Assembly: GCA_003952965.2 (NCBI GenBank)
Contig: CM025854.1
Span: 26,407,615-26,471,614 of the forward strand
Direction: 5' to 3'
Source: Morella rubra
Lineage: Eukaryota > Streptophyta > Magnoliopsida > Fagales > Myricaceae
DNA length: 64,000 nt
Shown piece by piece: positions 26,190 to 36,270 of the stretch; the first letter of the stretch is position 1, and every line of letters starts with the position of its first letter. The translations under genes were made by a program, and so were the position numbers. The notes beneath the pieces are model-generated. The model searched no databases. It saw only the letters and a program-made list of their open reading frames with translations, and was not told the origin of the DNA.

Positions 26190-26200
26190 GATTATATATT
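26190..26200 (-). promoter_or_regulatory. candidate TATA box of the LBD41-like gene
   Basis: The minus strand reads AATATATAAT, about 165-175 bp upstream of the start codon at 26026. A second AT-rich candidate (TTAAATACC on the minus strand) lies nearer, at about 26148-26157. Either would give an ordinary leader length. Confidence 0.35.
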
Positions 26201-26621
26201 TTGGGGGCCGCAGGGTTTTCAGGTACAGGGGTACGCAGTTGTTTTTAGGTTTCCATATTCAAGGAAGGTTGGGCATTGAACCACTTTGGAGCTCACAAAA
26301 CCACGAAACAAAATGTAATTATATAATATATTCGAAATGCTTCCACCACTCTCCTTCGAGGCGCGTGCAGTCAACTCCCAATCATGGGTGCCTGTACAAC
26401 GTTGCCATTGGGGCGTAAACCCATGCAGAGTAACGACAAATGTTACGAGCCCTTCCTTCCAAAACTGAGCCAGACATCTTCTGGCCCTTGTTAAGGAGGG
26501 TACAGTGGTAATTTTTAGAAGAACAAGACGAACCAACCGGGACAGATGAGTCGGGTGAGACTTGAGAGGAGGAGGATGCGCTGGAGGTCGCCATGCAAGT
26601 GGGTACAAAAATTGAGAAAAG

Positions 26622-26872
26622 AAGAGAGCGGCGCGTGGCAGACACGTAAAGGTGTCAGCGGACGGTCGAATCGCCACATATTGTGGCGTTCCTGCCCCAA
26701 CCTGGAGCTTCCGGTTTTCAAAGATTTGAATAAAAAATAAATATTGAAAGATTAAAAACTTGGAAAAGGGCTCCTGGTTTTCGGGAAGTCGTATTTCGGT
26801 CTAAAACTGGTTTTGAGCAAAACCGGTGACCGGTTTCTGGTTTTGGTTTGGGACTGTGGGCGCACTAGAAGA
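26622..26872. repeat. dispersed repeat, copy A (upstream of the LBD gene)
   Basis: This copy carries the ordered words GCGCGTGGCAG, GGTCGAATCGCCACAT, GGCTCCTGGTTTTCGGGA, TTTTGAGCAAAACCGG and GGTTTTGGTTTGG, ending in GTGGGCGCAC. The same order recurs at about 32855-33065 and, more diverged, at about 29265-29460. No terminal inverted repeats or coding frames are seen. It begins about 600 bp upstream of the LBD start codon, so it may be promoter sequence that was duplicated elsewhere, or a transposon that inserted here. Confidence 0.6.
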
Positions 26873-26899
26873 CCCATCAGCCAACGGTTTTGCTTTTCT

Positions 26900-28530
26900 T
26901 TTATCTTTCCCTCTCTCTCCTCATCACTAATTTCGTGCTTATCTAATAAGACAGGACATCAAACTTGGGATATGTGGGGGCTAAACATGACCCACGTGAA
27001 AACAATCTACATGGAAAATTCCTTTAAATATATATATATAAAAGATAATACAGCTACTGCAGGTCAGTCCTACGTCATGGGCCTTCTGCAAATTTTACAT
27101 CTACAAGTTAATTTCTGGATCGTGGAACTTTTTTACTTCACAAATATTTGGATATTTTAAAATATTAATCTAATAAAATAATATTTATTTTTATTAAATT
27201 ATTTTTTTAATTATAATAAATATTAAAAATTCATTCAAATGATCTATTTCTTCAATTTTTTACTAATTTTTATAAATTAAAATTTTAACTAAAATAACAC
27301 CTTATTATCTGTTTTAATTTTATCAATGTCTTCAACAACTGAAATATAATCAAAAGTGTCATACAGTAATGGGATTTAGTAGTAGAGCAATGTGGATTGC
27401 GATTCATAGTTTATAAATAAGGTATTCTTTATAATCTCGTTTTTGTACTTGTTAGTAATTAGTATACAAATATACTCCCTTTTCTCTTTTAATCTAAATT
27501 ATTTTTTCTTTCATTTTAATTTTAACATTTCGCGATTAATGTAGCCTTTAGTCTTTTATATTCTCCAACCTAACGATAGAGAATTTTCAGAAGTTTGACA
27601 ATATTCTCTATTAGGTAATTTAGTTATTTATTTATTCTCTTTGTATGAATTTTCAGTTTTCCCCTCTCTTTTTTAACGTTTATTGTGGCTAGTTTTTTTT
27701 TTTTATTGTGGCTAGTTAATTTTGTCAATCACGTTGATTTAGCATAGATGCTTTGTCATTGAACAACAGAAAGTTAAGCAAATAAACAGATGATCACGTA
27801 GATTTCTTAAGCAGTAAAAATAATCACGGAAGCCTTTGCCCTGTATTGCTCGATCGAATCCTAGGGGCCATGAATTAAGAATAAATAAAAATCAAACCAA
27901 CTTTAACTAGGCCGTATTGATTTGTGATTTTCGTGACACGTTCCATTCAGATAATCTGACCTTTTATGTGTCAAAAATCTCTTATAGGCAGCATTAGACT
28001 GGGTAATTAATTGTTATACAAATAATTTTACCTTGTTTTATAAAATAATAATAAATCTTTGATATATAAAATTAACTATTAAAAATATAACATTATGCCT
28101 TTGGTAAATAAAATTATTGAGAAGAATTGATGTCGTAAAAATAAATAAACTGCATGTATGTTAAATGGGGCTGTCCAAAATTCCCTTGAAAATTTTTTTT
28201 AAGAAGAAGAAAAGAATTATGAGACTTTTTTTTTTTTTTTTTAGTAAAAGAAACACGATACTGAACACTTGATTTTTATCAATTTTGTCGAAAAAAGAAA
28301 AAACGCAGTGCATTGCACGCCGCACAAGCGCGTGTCGCAATTTTCCGAAAATGAATAGATTCCCGTAAATATGAAACGAAATGGGCGGCCGCTACGAGTC
28401 TGGATAAAGATAGAAAATGACTCCCACCTTCTTCTTAATATCACATCTCATTTATTCGCTGTTTATTGATTTATGGACTCGTAGTCCTGGACCTACAGAT
28501 TGGGCTTCACTGAATCGTTTGTAATTAATA
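26900..28530. other. AT-rich intergenic DNA
   Basis: No coding frame is recognised. About 27135-27305 resembles the AT-rich MITE-like family in reverse orientation, ending AAAATAACACCTT. The rest is simple AT-rich sequence with poly(T) runs. Confidence 0.5.
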
Positions 28531-28894
28531 GGGTTAAAGTTTTTTAGAATTATTTATATTTTATATTTTAATATATTAGATTCTTTAATTTATATATTTT
28601 TTTATTTTAGATTTCGTACTCAAATTACTTGTTAATTTAGACGGATTTTGTCAAAATTTTTATATATTACTTCCTTATTTTTTGGCGTATGTATATTTTG
28701 CATCTCGATATTTGAGTGTATATACACATTACACCCCACGTTTTAACGGAATTCATCTAAATTAAAGGTAATTTGGGTGTGGGGTATAAAATGAAAAAAT
28801 GTATAAAATAAAGGGTCCAATGTGTTAAAAATAATACATCAGGATGCATTATATAAATGATCCTAAAGATAAGGGGGCAAAGTGTATTCAACCC
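28531..28894. mobile_element. Mutator-type MITE (364 bp)
   Basis: The element begins GGGTTAAAGT and ends TGTATTCAACCC. It is flanked by perfect 9-bp direct repeats TAATTAATA (28522-28530 and 28895-28903). The inverted termini are short and imperfect and the interior is AT-rich and non-coding. The 9-bp duplication and GGGTTAA-type ends place it with the elements at 18169-18665 and 37060-37555. Confidence 0.75.
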
Positions 28895-29264
28895 TAATTA
28901 ATAATATCCCCTTTGAGTTGGCTATAACTGACAAAAACCATACATTGTATTGCCAATATTTACGACCTTTCAACTTGCTTATTTGAGTATTCCCATTTGT
29001 TTTCTGATATATTATACGACCAATGTGCCTACCGCGTTGTTCGACGTGAAACTGTCGATTAAAGTAAATCTCAAAAGTATCCAAAAGCCAAACGTTTGGA
29101 AATATGACGATGTTTGTCGTACAATAAAATGCTCGGGGTAAGACGACGAGATATTAATGTGAGGGAAAAGTTCAGTTTCTACAAGAAGATCAGGACGAGA
29201 AGAAAAGGTGGCGATATGCCATGCAAAGCATCCAAAAGTCGTGGGTTAGGCGGAGGTAGCGCGT

Positions 29265-29460
29265 GGAAATCACATGCAGGCACGTCAGAGTCGATTTTAA
29301 ACTATTCAAGTGACACATATCGTGGAAAACGCCTACCCTTCCAAAAGCTCCTGTTTTTTTGGAAGTCGTATTACGAATACCGCCTTTGGGGAAAACCTGG
29401 CGATGGGTTTGAGGGTTTTGTTCGGCACCAAGTTGCTAAGACCAATACGGCGCCCCCCAA
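29265..29460. repeat. dispersed repeat, copy B (most diverged)
   Basis: It shares the ordered words AGCGCGTGG, ACATATCGTGG, AGCTCCTG-TTTTT-GGAAGTCGTAT, CCGCCTTTGGGGAAAACC and GGTTTTGTTCGG with copies A and C. A frame covers it at 29114-29485, but it resembles no protein I know, and copies A and C do not keep that frame. Confidence 0.5.
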
Positions 29461-29489
29461 ATTTGGAAAACTTTGCGTTTTCTGAATTT

Positions 29490-32400
29490 TATACACTCTC
29501 TCTTCCTAGCAATATGGACCCAGTACAGTTCGACTACCACTCAATAATGGAATCCCACCTTCCTCGTCTCAGCGTCTTAGTTTGCAAGTTCTAGATCATT
29601 ATTTAAAGTTTTAATACGAGGGCTTAAAATTCCTTCTTTTGGACCATTCACCAACTTGGTATATAGGGCCTTTGGGTATAATTTCATCAACTTTTTGTAG
29701 GACCATGCATAGTTATATAACCCACTGAGAAAAAAAAAATAAAAAGATCATGCACGTTTGCATAGTAAAAGGATATAGTATTCCAAAAACAATGTTACTT
29801 TTGTCTTATGTAACTAGCATGTAATTAGTTTAGATTATAATTCTATGTGCTTGTTATTTGATTCGTATTGTGTGAAATTTTTAATTATTTTTATAAGTGC
29901 TATCGTGTTCAACAGATCTTGATTAAATTGACGAATTCTAACTGAAAAACTTACAAAGAGTTATGATTTGTATTGACAAGAGAAAAGTAAAAAGTCGAGT
30001 ACGTCAAAAAAAATTATCTTGTTGATGTTTAAATTATCATGATTATATATAAAAATAAGATGACCAACTTGTAGCATACTTGATTAGTTTATTCTTTTTA
30101 TCTCCTTTAGACTTTATTAATTATTGTATAGAGCCTAATAAATGGGTAAGGGAACAGGGGATACCTAACATTATGTCGATATTTCTGCCATTGTTGCATT
30201 TGTTTAGTTCTTCAACTTGCATATATTCTATCGCAAAGCCCGTACATGTGATTGTTTTCATCTTAAAAAGATGGTAAACTATAAAAGGTGGAAACTCTGT
30301 CTAGTACTAGTTTTTCAAACTTCTACACGGAACTGTCTCCTTGTGTTGGAATCTCCGAAATTGCATAAATTTTTAAAGTTCAAGTAATATATATATAGAA
30401 ACATAAAAGATCAACTAAGATAGAAAAATAAAAAATGGAATTAATTCACATGGTTCTTTTCTATAATGGTCGACTAAGGTGGTGGATGAGAATTCGGAAG
30501 ACGTACAGTGCCACCTTCTTCCGTTCCTCGATATCTTATGTATTTCCACCATTTAATTTTTTTTTTTTTGGTGGCTACGTACCTTATTTAGGCTCAACTT
30601 TTTTTGTATTATTATTATTCTAGATTTCTTTAGGCTCAACTTGCAACGTCTACATAAGTTATTTTTCTCTTATTAGGCCAACTTCTAAGAATCCATCGTG
30701 ACATTTCTAATCCTTGTTTTATTATTTTGTTCCTATAGGTTTTCTTCCTGTCTCAATCCCCACCGCCACCAGTACTAGAAATACATTACGAGTAAATAAA
30801 AATTAAAGAATGTACAATTCTCGAGGACATATAATAAAAAACTGTGAAACGTCCGCATAAATATTTGGGGATTTTAGTTCAGGGAGATAATAGTTTAATC
30901 GGAAAAACCCAATAGACAGGTCGATCTGCATGAGGAGAGACTCCAGTTCGAACCACACCATTGCCGGACGGTCCAAAGTCTAAAGTATAGATACAGTATA
31001 CTGTGGGGAGCGTCCTGTTTCCAATTAGCTCCAACCTCCATAAATATAGGAAGTGGCACAAGAAAGTGCGTCAGTTGGAAAAACCAGAGACCCGTTTTGC
31101 TGGTTTTTGAGAACGGTAGGCGACGGACTAATTTCTTGTGTAGCCTAAAATTTTAGACTTTGGCTCACCGTCATCGGCACATGCACGTGGTACGGATACT
31201 AGGCATATAATTTACGATGAGTTCAAAACACTCGCCTGAATTCTTTATCCTATTATCGCCGATTTTTCTGTTAGAATAATATATAATTTCTGATATTTTG
31301 CTCCACCGAGCATTTGCATACTCGTGAAAACCCGAGATCTCTGTATTCTTCTTAATGGGTCCTTCGTGATCAGGTGCTGAAGTCGAACCCACGTGGTAGT
31401 TAATAGTTTGGTCTCGTGTAATCATATTACATATTGGATAATTTGATTTTTTTTTTCTAGAGCTAAATTAACCCTAAAAATATTGTTTGAGCTTCTAATT
31501 GCATTCATAGGAAGCAAACCCTTTAACACTCGATCGATATATAGGATTTTGTAGAGTGCTGGTCCTTTCGATCGCTTCCGTGGATGTTGCTTGAGATGGG
31601 GGTAAAGTCGACGGTTGGTGAGTGTTGAAAACCCATTTTTCCAGCCAGTCCATGCTTGTTTTAAAATCTAAGATGTGTATAAATTGCACTAATTAGGGTT
31701 AACTAGACCCATTAGACGGTCCATAATGCTTTACTCGTACATGCCTCTTATGCTGCTGGCAATGAAGTAGCCGGCCGGCGTGACCCCAAGAATAATGCAT
31801 TCAATGCTCTCTGAAGCGAGCATTTTGCAGCTCGAAAAGAACTTCTGCGTGCACGGTAGAGTTATTTGCATCTTTAAGCTAAGAACAAAGTTGCGGTAGA
31901 TACAATTAAAGGAAGAGGTTTATGGATGCTTCCATAATTACAAGAAGCTGCTGTATGTAGTAAATAGCGTTTCCCATGTGAGGTTTGTTGGGAATGGGTA
32001 TCAGTTACTATGGGGCCTGGGAATACTCATCCAGAAAAAAAAATAAAATAAAAAATATATATATATATATATGTTTGGACTATAGATCAGTAGGTCCATT
32101 GTCAATTCATTACTTGACCGAACTGAAAAATTAATTATTAAATCACAACTGCTTTATACTCTTTTTTTAATATGTTTTTCTAACCTGCAATTGTTTAATG
32201 TCTTTTTTTAACATGTTTATTATTCGGTTCATTCCCCCTGGATATTGCTATTGAGCTAATCAAGGAACTAGTTGGCCGGAGTGGGCCCACGTTAGTGATT
32301 GAGAATCCGACGGGCTAGGCGCCAATAGTTTAGCAGATCTTTCCACATTTTTTTTTTTTATATTTGTTTTGATAATATTCTGAATAATTAAAGACGGACT

Positions 32401-32840
32401 TAACCAACTAGTATTTGTCCTATTATTGTCCTCCTTCTTTGGAATTAACCCAAAACAAAAGGACTCTCTCATTAGGTAGTCCAATCAGTAGAAAATTATA
32501 AAAAAAATTTCATTTTTAGAATTATCTTAAACCTTTTTTTTAAAGCGTCCAAGAATGGAGGACTCCAGTGCAATGTTATAGTCCCGAGGACAATATTGAA
32601 CCTCAATTTGCTGGCTCTACCAAAACTGACCCCATTAACCTGCACAAACTTTCGAGCACTCTTTTGTTAGTTCTTTAATTTTCATATGCTGATAATTTTT
32701 TTGGTACCGTTTTCTCGAGCAATGGGCTGGTGGGAATTGATGGCTCAGAAGGAGTTCTGAAACACTAAGGACACGTGCAGGTCGAGGAAGAAAAGTTATA
32801 AAATGTGCCATCCATGCAAGGTGGGTCTACGAAAACATGA
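29490..32840. other. intergenic DNA, nothing recognised
   Basis: No protein-like frame, RNA gene or clear transposon is seen. There are TA runs (about 32055-32072), poly(T) tracts and two isolated tRNA-B-box-like words near 30950 and 31380 without any surrounding tRNA structure. Confidence 0.5.
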
Positions 32841-32854
32841 AGACTGAGAGGACA

Positions 32855-33070
32855 GCGCGTGGCGGCTAAGTTCAGATGTCAGAGTGCGGTCCAATCGCCA
32901 CATTTCGTGGAATAAAAAGTATCGGCCTTTTACCTTTCCACTCGGGCTCCTGGTTTTTGGGAGGCCACTTTTCAAAACCGCTTTTGGGGAAAAGAGGGAA
33001 AAAAAAAAAAGAAAAAGTTCACCTGTTTCAGGATTTGGTTCGGTTCCAATGGGCGCCTAACGTAACAGGG
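32855..33070. repeat. dispersed repeat, copy C
   Basis: Words in order are ACAGCGCGTGGCGGCTA, GGTCCAATCGCCACATTTCGTGG, GGGCTCCTGGTTTTTGGGAG, AAAACCGCTTTTGGGGAAAA, GGATTTGGTTCGG and ATGGGCGCCTAA. It is closest to copy A at 26622-26872. An internal A-rich tract (about 32998-33015) expands it relative to the other copies. Confidence 0.6.
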
Positions 33071-33221
33071 TCAGTGGCTCAGTGCTCGTTTCCCTATTGT
33101 TTCTCTAAACGGTAATCTCATTGTTTATTAGTTGATCCTGATCAATAGAGTTTGGTAGCTCGTGGTTTCGTCATTACCTCCTAATTACAGGCAAATAACT
33201 TGGGTTTAAATCTAGATGGAG

Positions 33222-33950
33222 TTTATCATTATTGGCACAAAGTTTCGGACCATTACGAATTATATTAGTAAGAAATGCAGTTTCTAAACAGGAACGTCCA
33301 AAATTTTGACCATTTCCATGTGCAATAGCGAAAGATTTCATTGGTGAACATGGATCGGAAACAAAATTCTGGCTTACTTATTATTCCATTGGAATTAGTT
33401 TTGAAGAAACTAATGAGAATTGTTTATTGATGCAAAAAGGGTAAAATTAACAAATAAATGATTCAACTAGATTTAAACAAGTAAATATTGGTAGGATAAA
33501 TAAAATAATAAAAATTAGTGTGAGTTAAATAAAAAGATAAACATTTCAAAACTGCTTATCTCAACTTTCTTAATTCTTCTACTTCTCTTTGTTATCAATA
33601 TTGGATCAAGATCATTTGCAATTTCCAACACCAATTGTACTATGTAATTTAGAGAGAAATAGATATAACAAGTGGATCTTACATCATTTAATACTGCTTT
33701 ATGTAAAGTTTGGTGCAATATATGTCCTACAATGAGATCTACATGTTGTGTCTATGTTTATTCGAATTATATCATACCATTCGAATAAGAAAATTAAAGA
33801 AAATCCTAATCCATGCACCTTTCTCTCAACATTCCTAGAATTGCAAAACCTCTCTAGTGGCTGGATTGGCTGGATTTTCTAAACTTAATTCCCCACCAAG
33901 ATAGGTTGAGGTAAATACTTTGTTTCCCATATGAAGAGGGTTATTTAGTT
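33222..33950. repeat. direct repeat R flanking rbcS copy 1 (left)
   Basis: A non-coding block of about 0.73 kb starts TTATTGGCACAAAG and ends GATAGGTTGAGGTAAATACTTTGTTTCCCATATG. It recurs in the same orientation at 35526-36270 with many substitutions and small indels. Together with the rbcS copy that follows it, it defines an old tandem duplication unit of roughly 2.3 kb. Confidence 0.8.
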
Positions 33951-34444
33951 TGGTCGTTGTGAAGGTGCAGCTAATGCAATGGGGGAAGTTCTAATTGAGC
34001 AAGCCGTACGTACATGGTAGGTCTGCTGGATAATTGGTTTGGCCACTTTTGCGTGGTGTTTTTCTTTTGGGTATCAAATGGGCCTGAGTATTATGCAAAG
34101 CCATACCTGGGGTTTGGCGGCTTGTGGATTGGCTAATATTGTGCGAAGATTTCGATGTGGCCCGTGAGAATCAAAAAATGGACCGGCAATGTCCTTTCTA
34201 TGTGGGCTTTAAGGCCCATGCCAAGTGATTCATGTTAGTGAATTTGACAAAAGAAAAAAGATTGACTTCTTCAGAGAAGGAGAGACCAATGATAGTATTG
34301 AATTCAATGCCTCAGAATAAGTTCGAAGAAGAATGGTCTTAAAAGGTGCAATACATAAGATGAGGGCAAAATTTGAAAGAGAATGCAAGGACAGACAAGA
34401 AATAATCTTTAACCACCATCACCCATTCATGCCTTATCGGATGA

Positions 34445-34500
34445 GATAAGATTATGGAGATCGTCCATGTGGCACTGTCATTATGGTGCTTAACGATAAG
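34445..34500 (+). promoter_or_regulatory. remnant rbcS light-response module (copy 1)
   Basis: An I-box GATAAGATTA (from 34445), a degenerate G-box CCATGTGGCA (34465-34474; the canonical core is CACGTGGC) and a second I-box GATAAGG (from 34495) lie about 220-270 bp upstream of the ATG. This I-G-box arrangement is typical of rbcS promoters. The G-box core has lost its CACGTG palindrome. Confidence 0.55.
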
Positions 34501-34716
34501 GCTAGATTCAAAAAAATTCCTCCCTCATGTGGCCAGTATAACGCAATGTAACCATTCATTTGATCCGACGGTCACAGTTTGTTTGAAATCAAGTCCATTA
34601 ATCTCTGGCCACAGGATATGAAATATCTCATTTACACAATTATACATATGCATTGGGATTAGAAGGTTTGCATCTCTAGCAAAAGATTTTGGAGAGACAA
34701 CACTTGGAGAAAAGAA

Positions 34717-35525
34717 ATGGATTCCTCCGTGATTTCGTTGGCCACCGTTGCCACCGTCAACCGTGCCTCTCCTGCCCAAGCTAGCATGGTTGCACCTTTC
34801 ACCGGCCTCAAGTCTATCGCGGCTTTCCCTATCACCCAAAAGACCAACAACGACATTGCCTCCATCGCAAGCAACAGTGGAAGAGTGCAATGCATGCAGG
34901 TACACCGTGAAACAAAATATTGTTGAGAATGGGTTTGAAAAGACTCGTAAAGCTTCCATGTCATAAATCTGCATGTTAGGCCAATAGTTGTTGCAATTTG
35001 TACTACCTCACATCGTGACAACATTTATTTATTTTGTAGGAGTAGATTTTTCATCATTATTACATGATTAAATCATAAAAAGCCTCCGAAATGCGAGTCA
35101 ATTTTGTATTCGAGAATGTTTGCTTAGATTGCTTACATCAAGGAACTCTGTAAGTGCAGGTGTGGCCTCCACTTGACCTAAAGAAGTTTGACACTCTTTC
35201 CTATCTTCCACCCCTCAATATGGAGTCATTGGGCAAGGACGTAGAAAACCTTCTCAAAAAGGGATGGATTCCCTGCTTGAAATTCAAGTTGGAGGTCATT
35301 CTTGCTCTCCTTTGGTTCTTCTCATGTTTGTTTCCAAGTTTTCAGGGTATGTGTTCGTACTGATGGTTGATGATTCTTGGTGTATGTAGCACAACTTTGT
35401 CTACCGTTTGAACCATAAGTCACTGGGTTACTACAATGGCCGCTACTAGACCATGTGGAAGCTACCCATGTTTGGATGCACAAACTCCTCACAAGTCTTG
35501 AAGGAGCTTGAGGAGTGCAAGAAGG
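34717..35525 (+). pseudogene. rbcS: Rubisco small subunit pseudogene, copy 1
   Basis: Exon 1 (34717-34899) encodes a chloroplast transit peptide and the start of the mature protein (...GRVQCMQ). Exon 2 (35160-35294) encodes [18 protein letters not shown]...[11 protein letters not shown]. Both are intact with good GT-AG borders. Exon 3 starts at 35390 (HNFVYRLNHK...) but TAG at 35447-35449 replaces the Trp of the conserved GRYWTMWKLP motif. The homology then stops near 35525, inside KAYP..., where repeat R' begins, so the last 35-40 residues are missing. The second G of the usual PPLGLKK is also changed to D. A functional copy would supply the small subunit of ribulose-1,5-bisphosphate carboxylase in the stroma. 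This one can encode only a truncated product. Confidence 0.9.
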
Positions 35526-36270
35526 TTTATCCTAATTATTGGCACAAAATTTAGAACCATAACAAATTATATTAGTAAGAAACACGGTTTCCATACAAGA
35601 ATGTCCAAATTTTTGACAATTTTCCATGTGCGATAGTGAAAGATTTCATTCGAGAATATCAACTGGAAGCAAAATTATTGCTTGCTTATTATTTCATTAG
35701 AATTAGTTTTGAAGAAACTAATGAGAATTGTTTATTGATGCAAAAAGGGTAAATTAATAGATAAATGATTCAACTAGATTTAGTGTGAGTTAAATAAAAT
35801 TGGTAGGATAGATAAATAATAAAAATTAGTGTGAGTTAAATAAAAAGAGAAATATCTCAAAACTGGTGATTTGAACTTTGTAAATTCTTCTCCTTTTCTT
35901 TTTATCAATATTGGATCAAGATCATTTTCAATTTTTTGCACTAATTGTACTGTGTAATTTAAAGAGAAATAAACCTAACAAATGGATCTTACAGCATTTA
36001 ATGCTGCCTATGTAAAGTTTGGTGCTCCATAAGTTCTACAATGGGGTTTACTTGTGTTGTCTATGTTTAGATAAGAAATTAGAGAGAATCATAATCCATT
36101 AATATTTTACAAAATCCCTCATCTTGCACGTTCCTCTTAGCATTCCGAGAATTACAAAGCCTCTCTAGTTGTCAGATTGGTTGGATACTTAGAAGAAGAA
36201 AAAAAAGGTTGGATTGTTTGAACCGAATTCCCCTCCAAGATAGGTTGAGGTAAATGCTTTGTTTCCAATA
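35526..36270. repeat. direct repeat R' (right)
   Basis: This is the second copy of the block at 33222-33950. It begins at the point where rbcS copy 1 loses its 3' end, and stops near GATAGGTTGAGGTAAATGCTTTG. In the left copy that sequence runs straight into the rbcS upstream region. Here the next rbcS upstream region starts only at about 38690, so about 2.4 kb has been inserted between. Confidence 0.8.

Noticed and set aside
29114-29485. 123-residue frame
   Set aside because: It covers dispersed-repeat copy B, and the related copies A and C do not preserve the frame.
31360-31400. tRNA-like B-box (GGTTCGA) on the minus strand, and a similar word near 30950
   Set aside because: No A-box at the right distance and no cloverleaf could be drawn; at most a decayed SINE.
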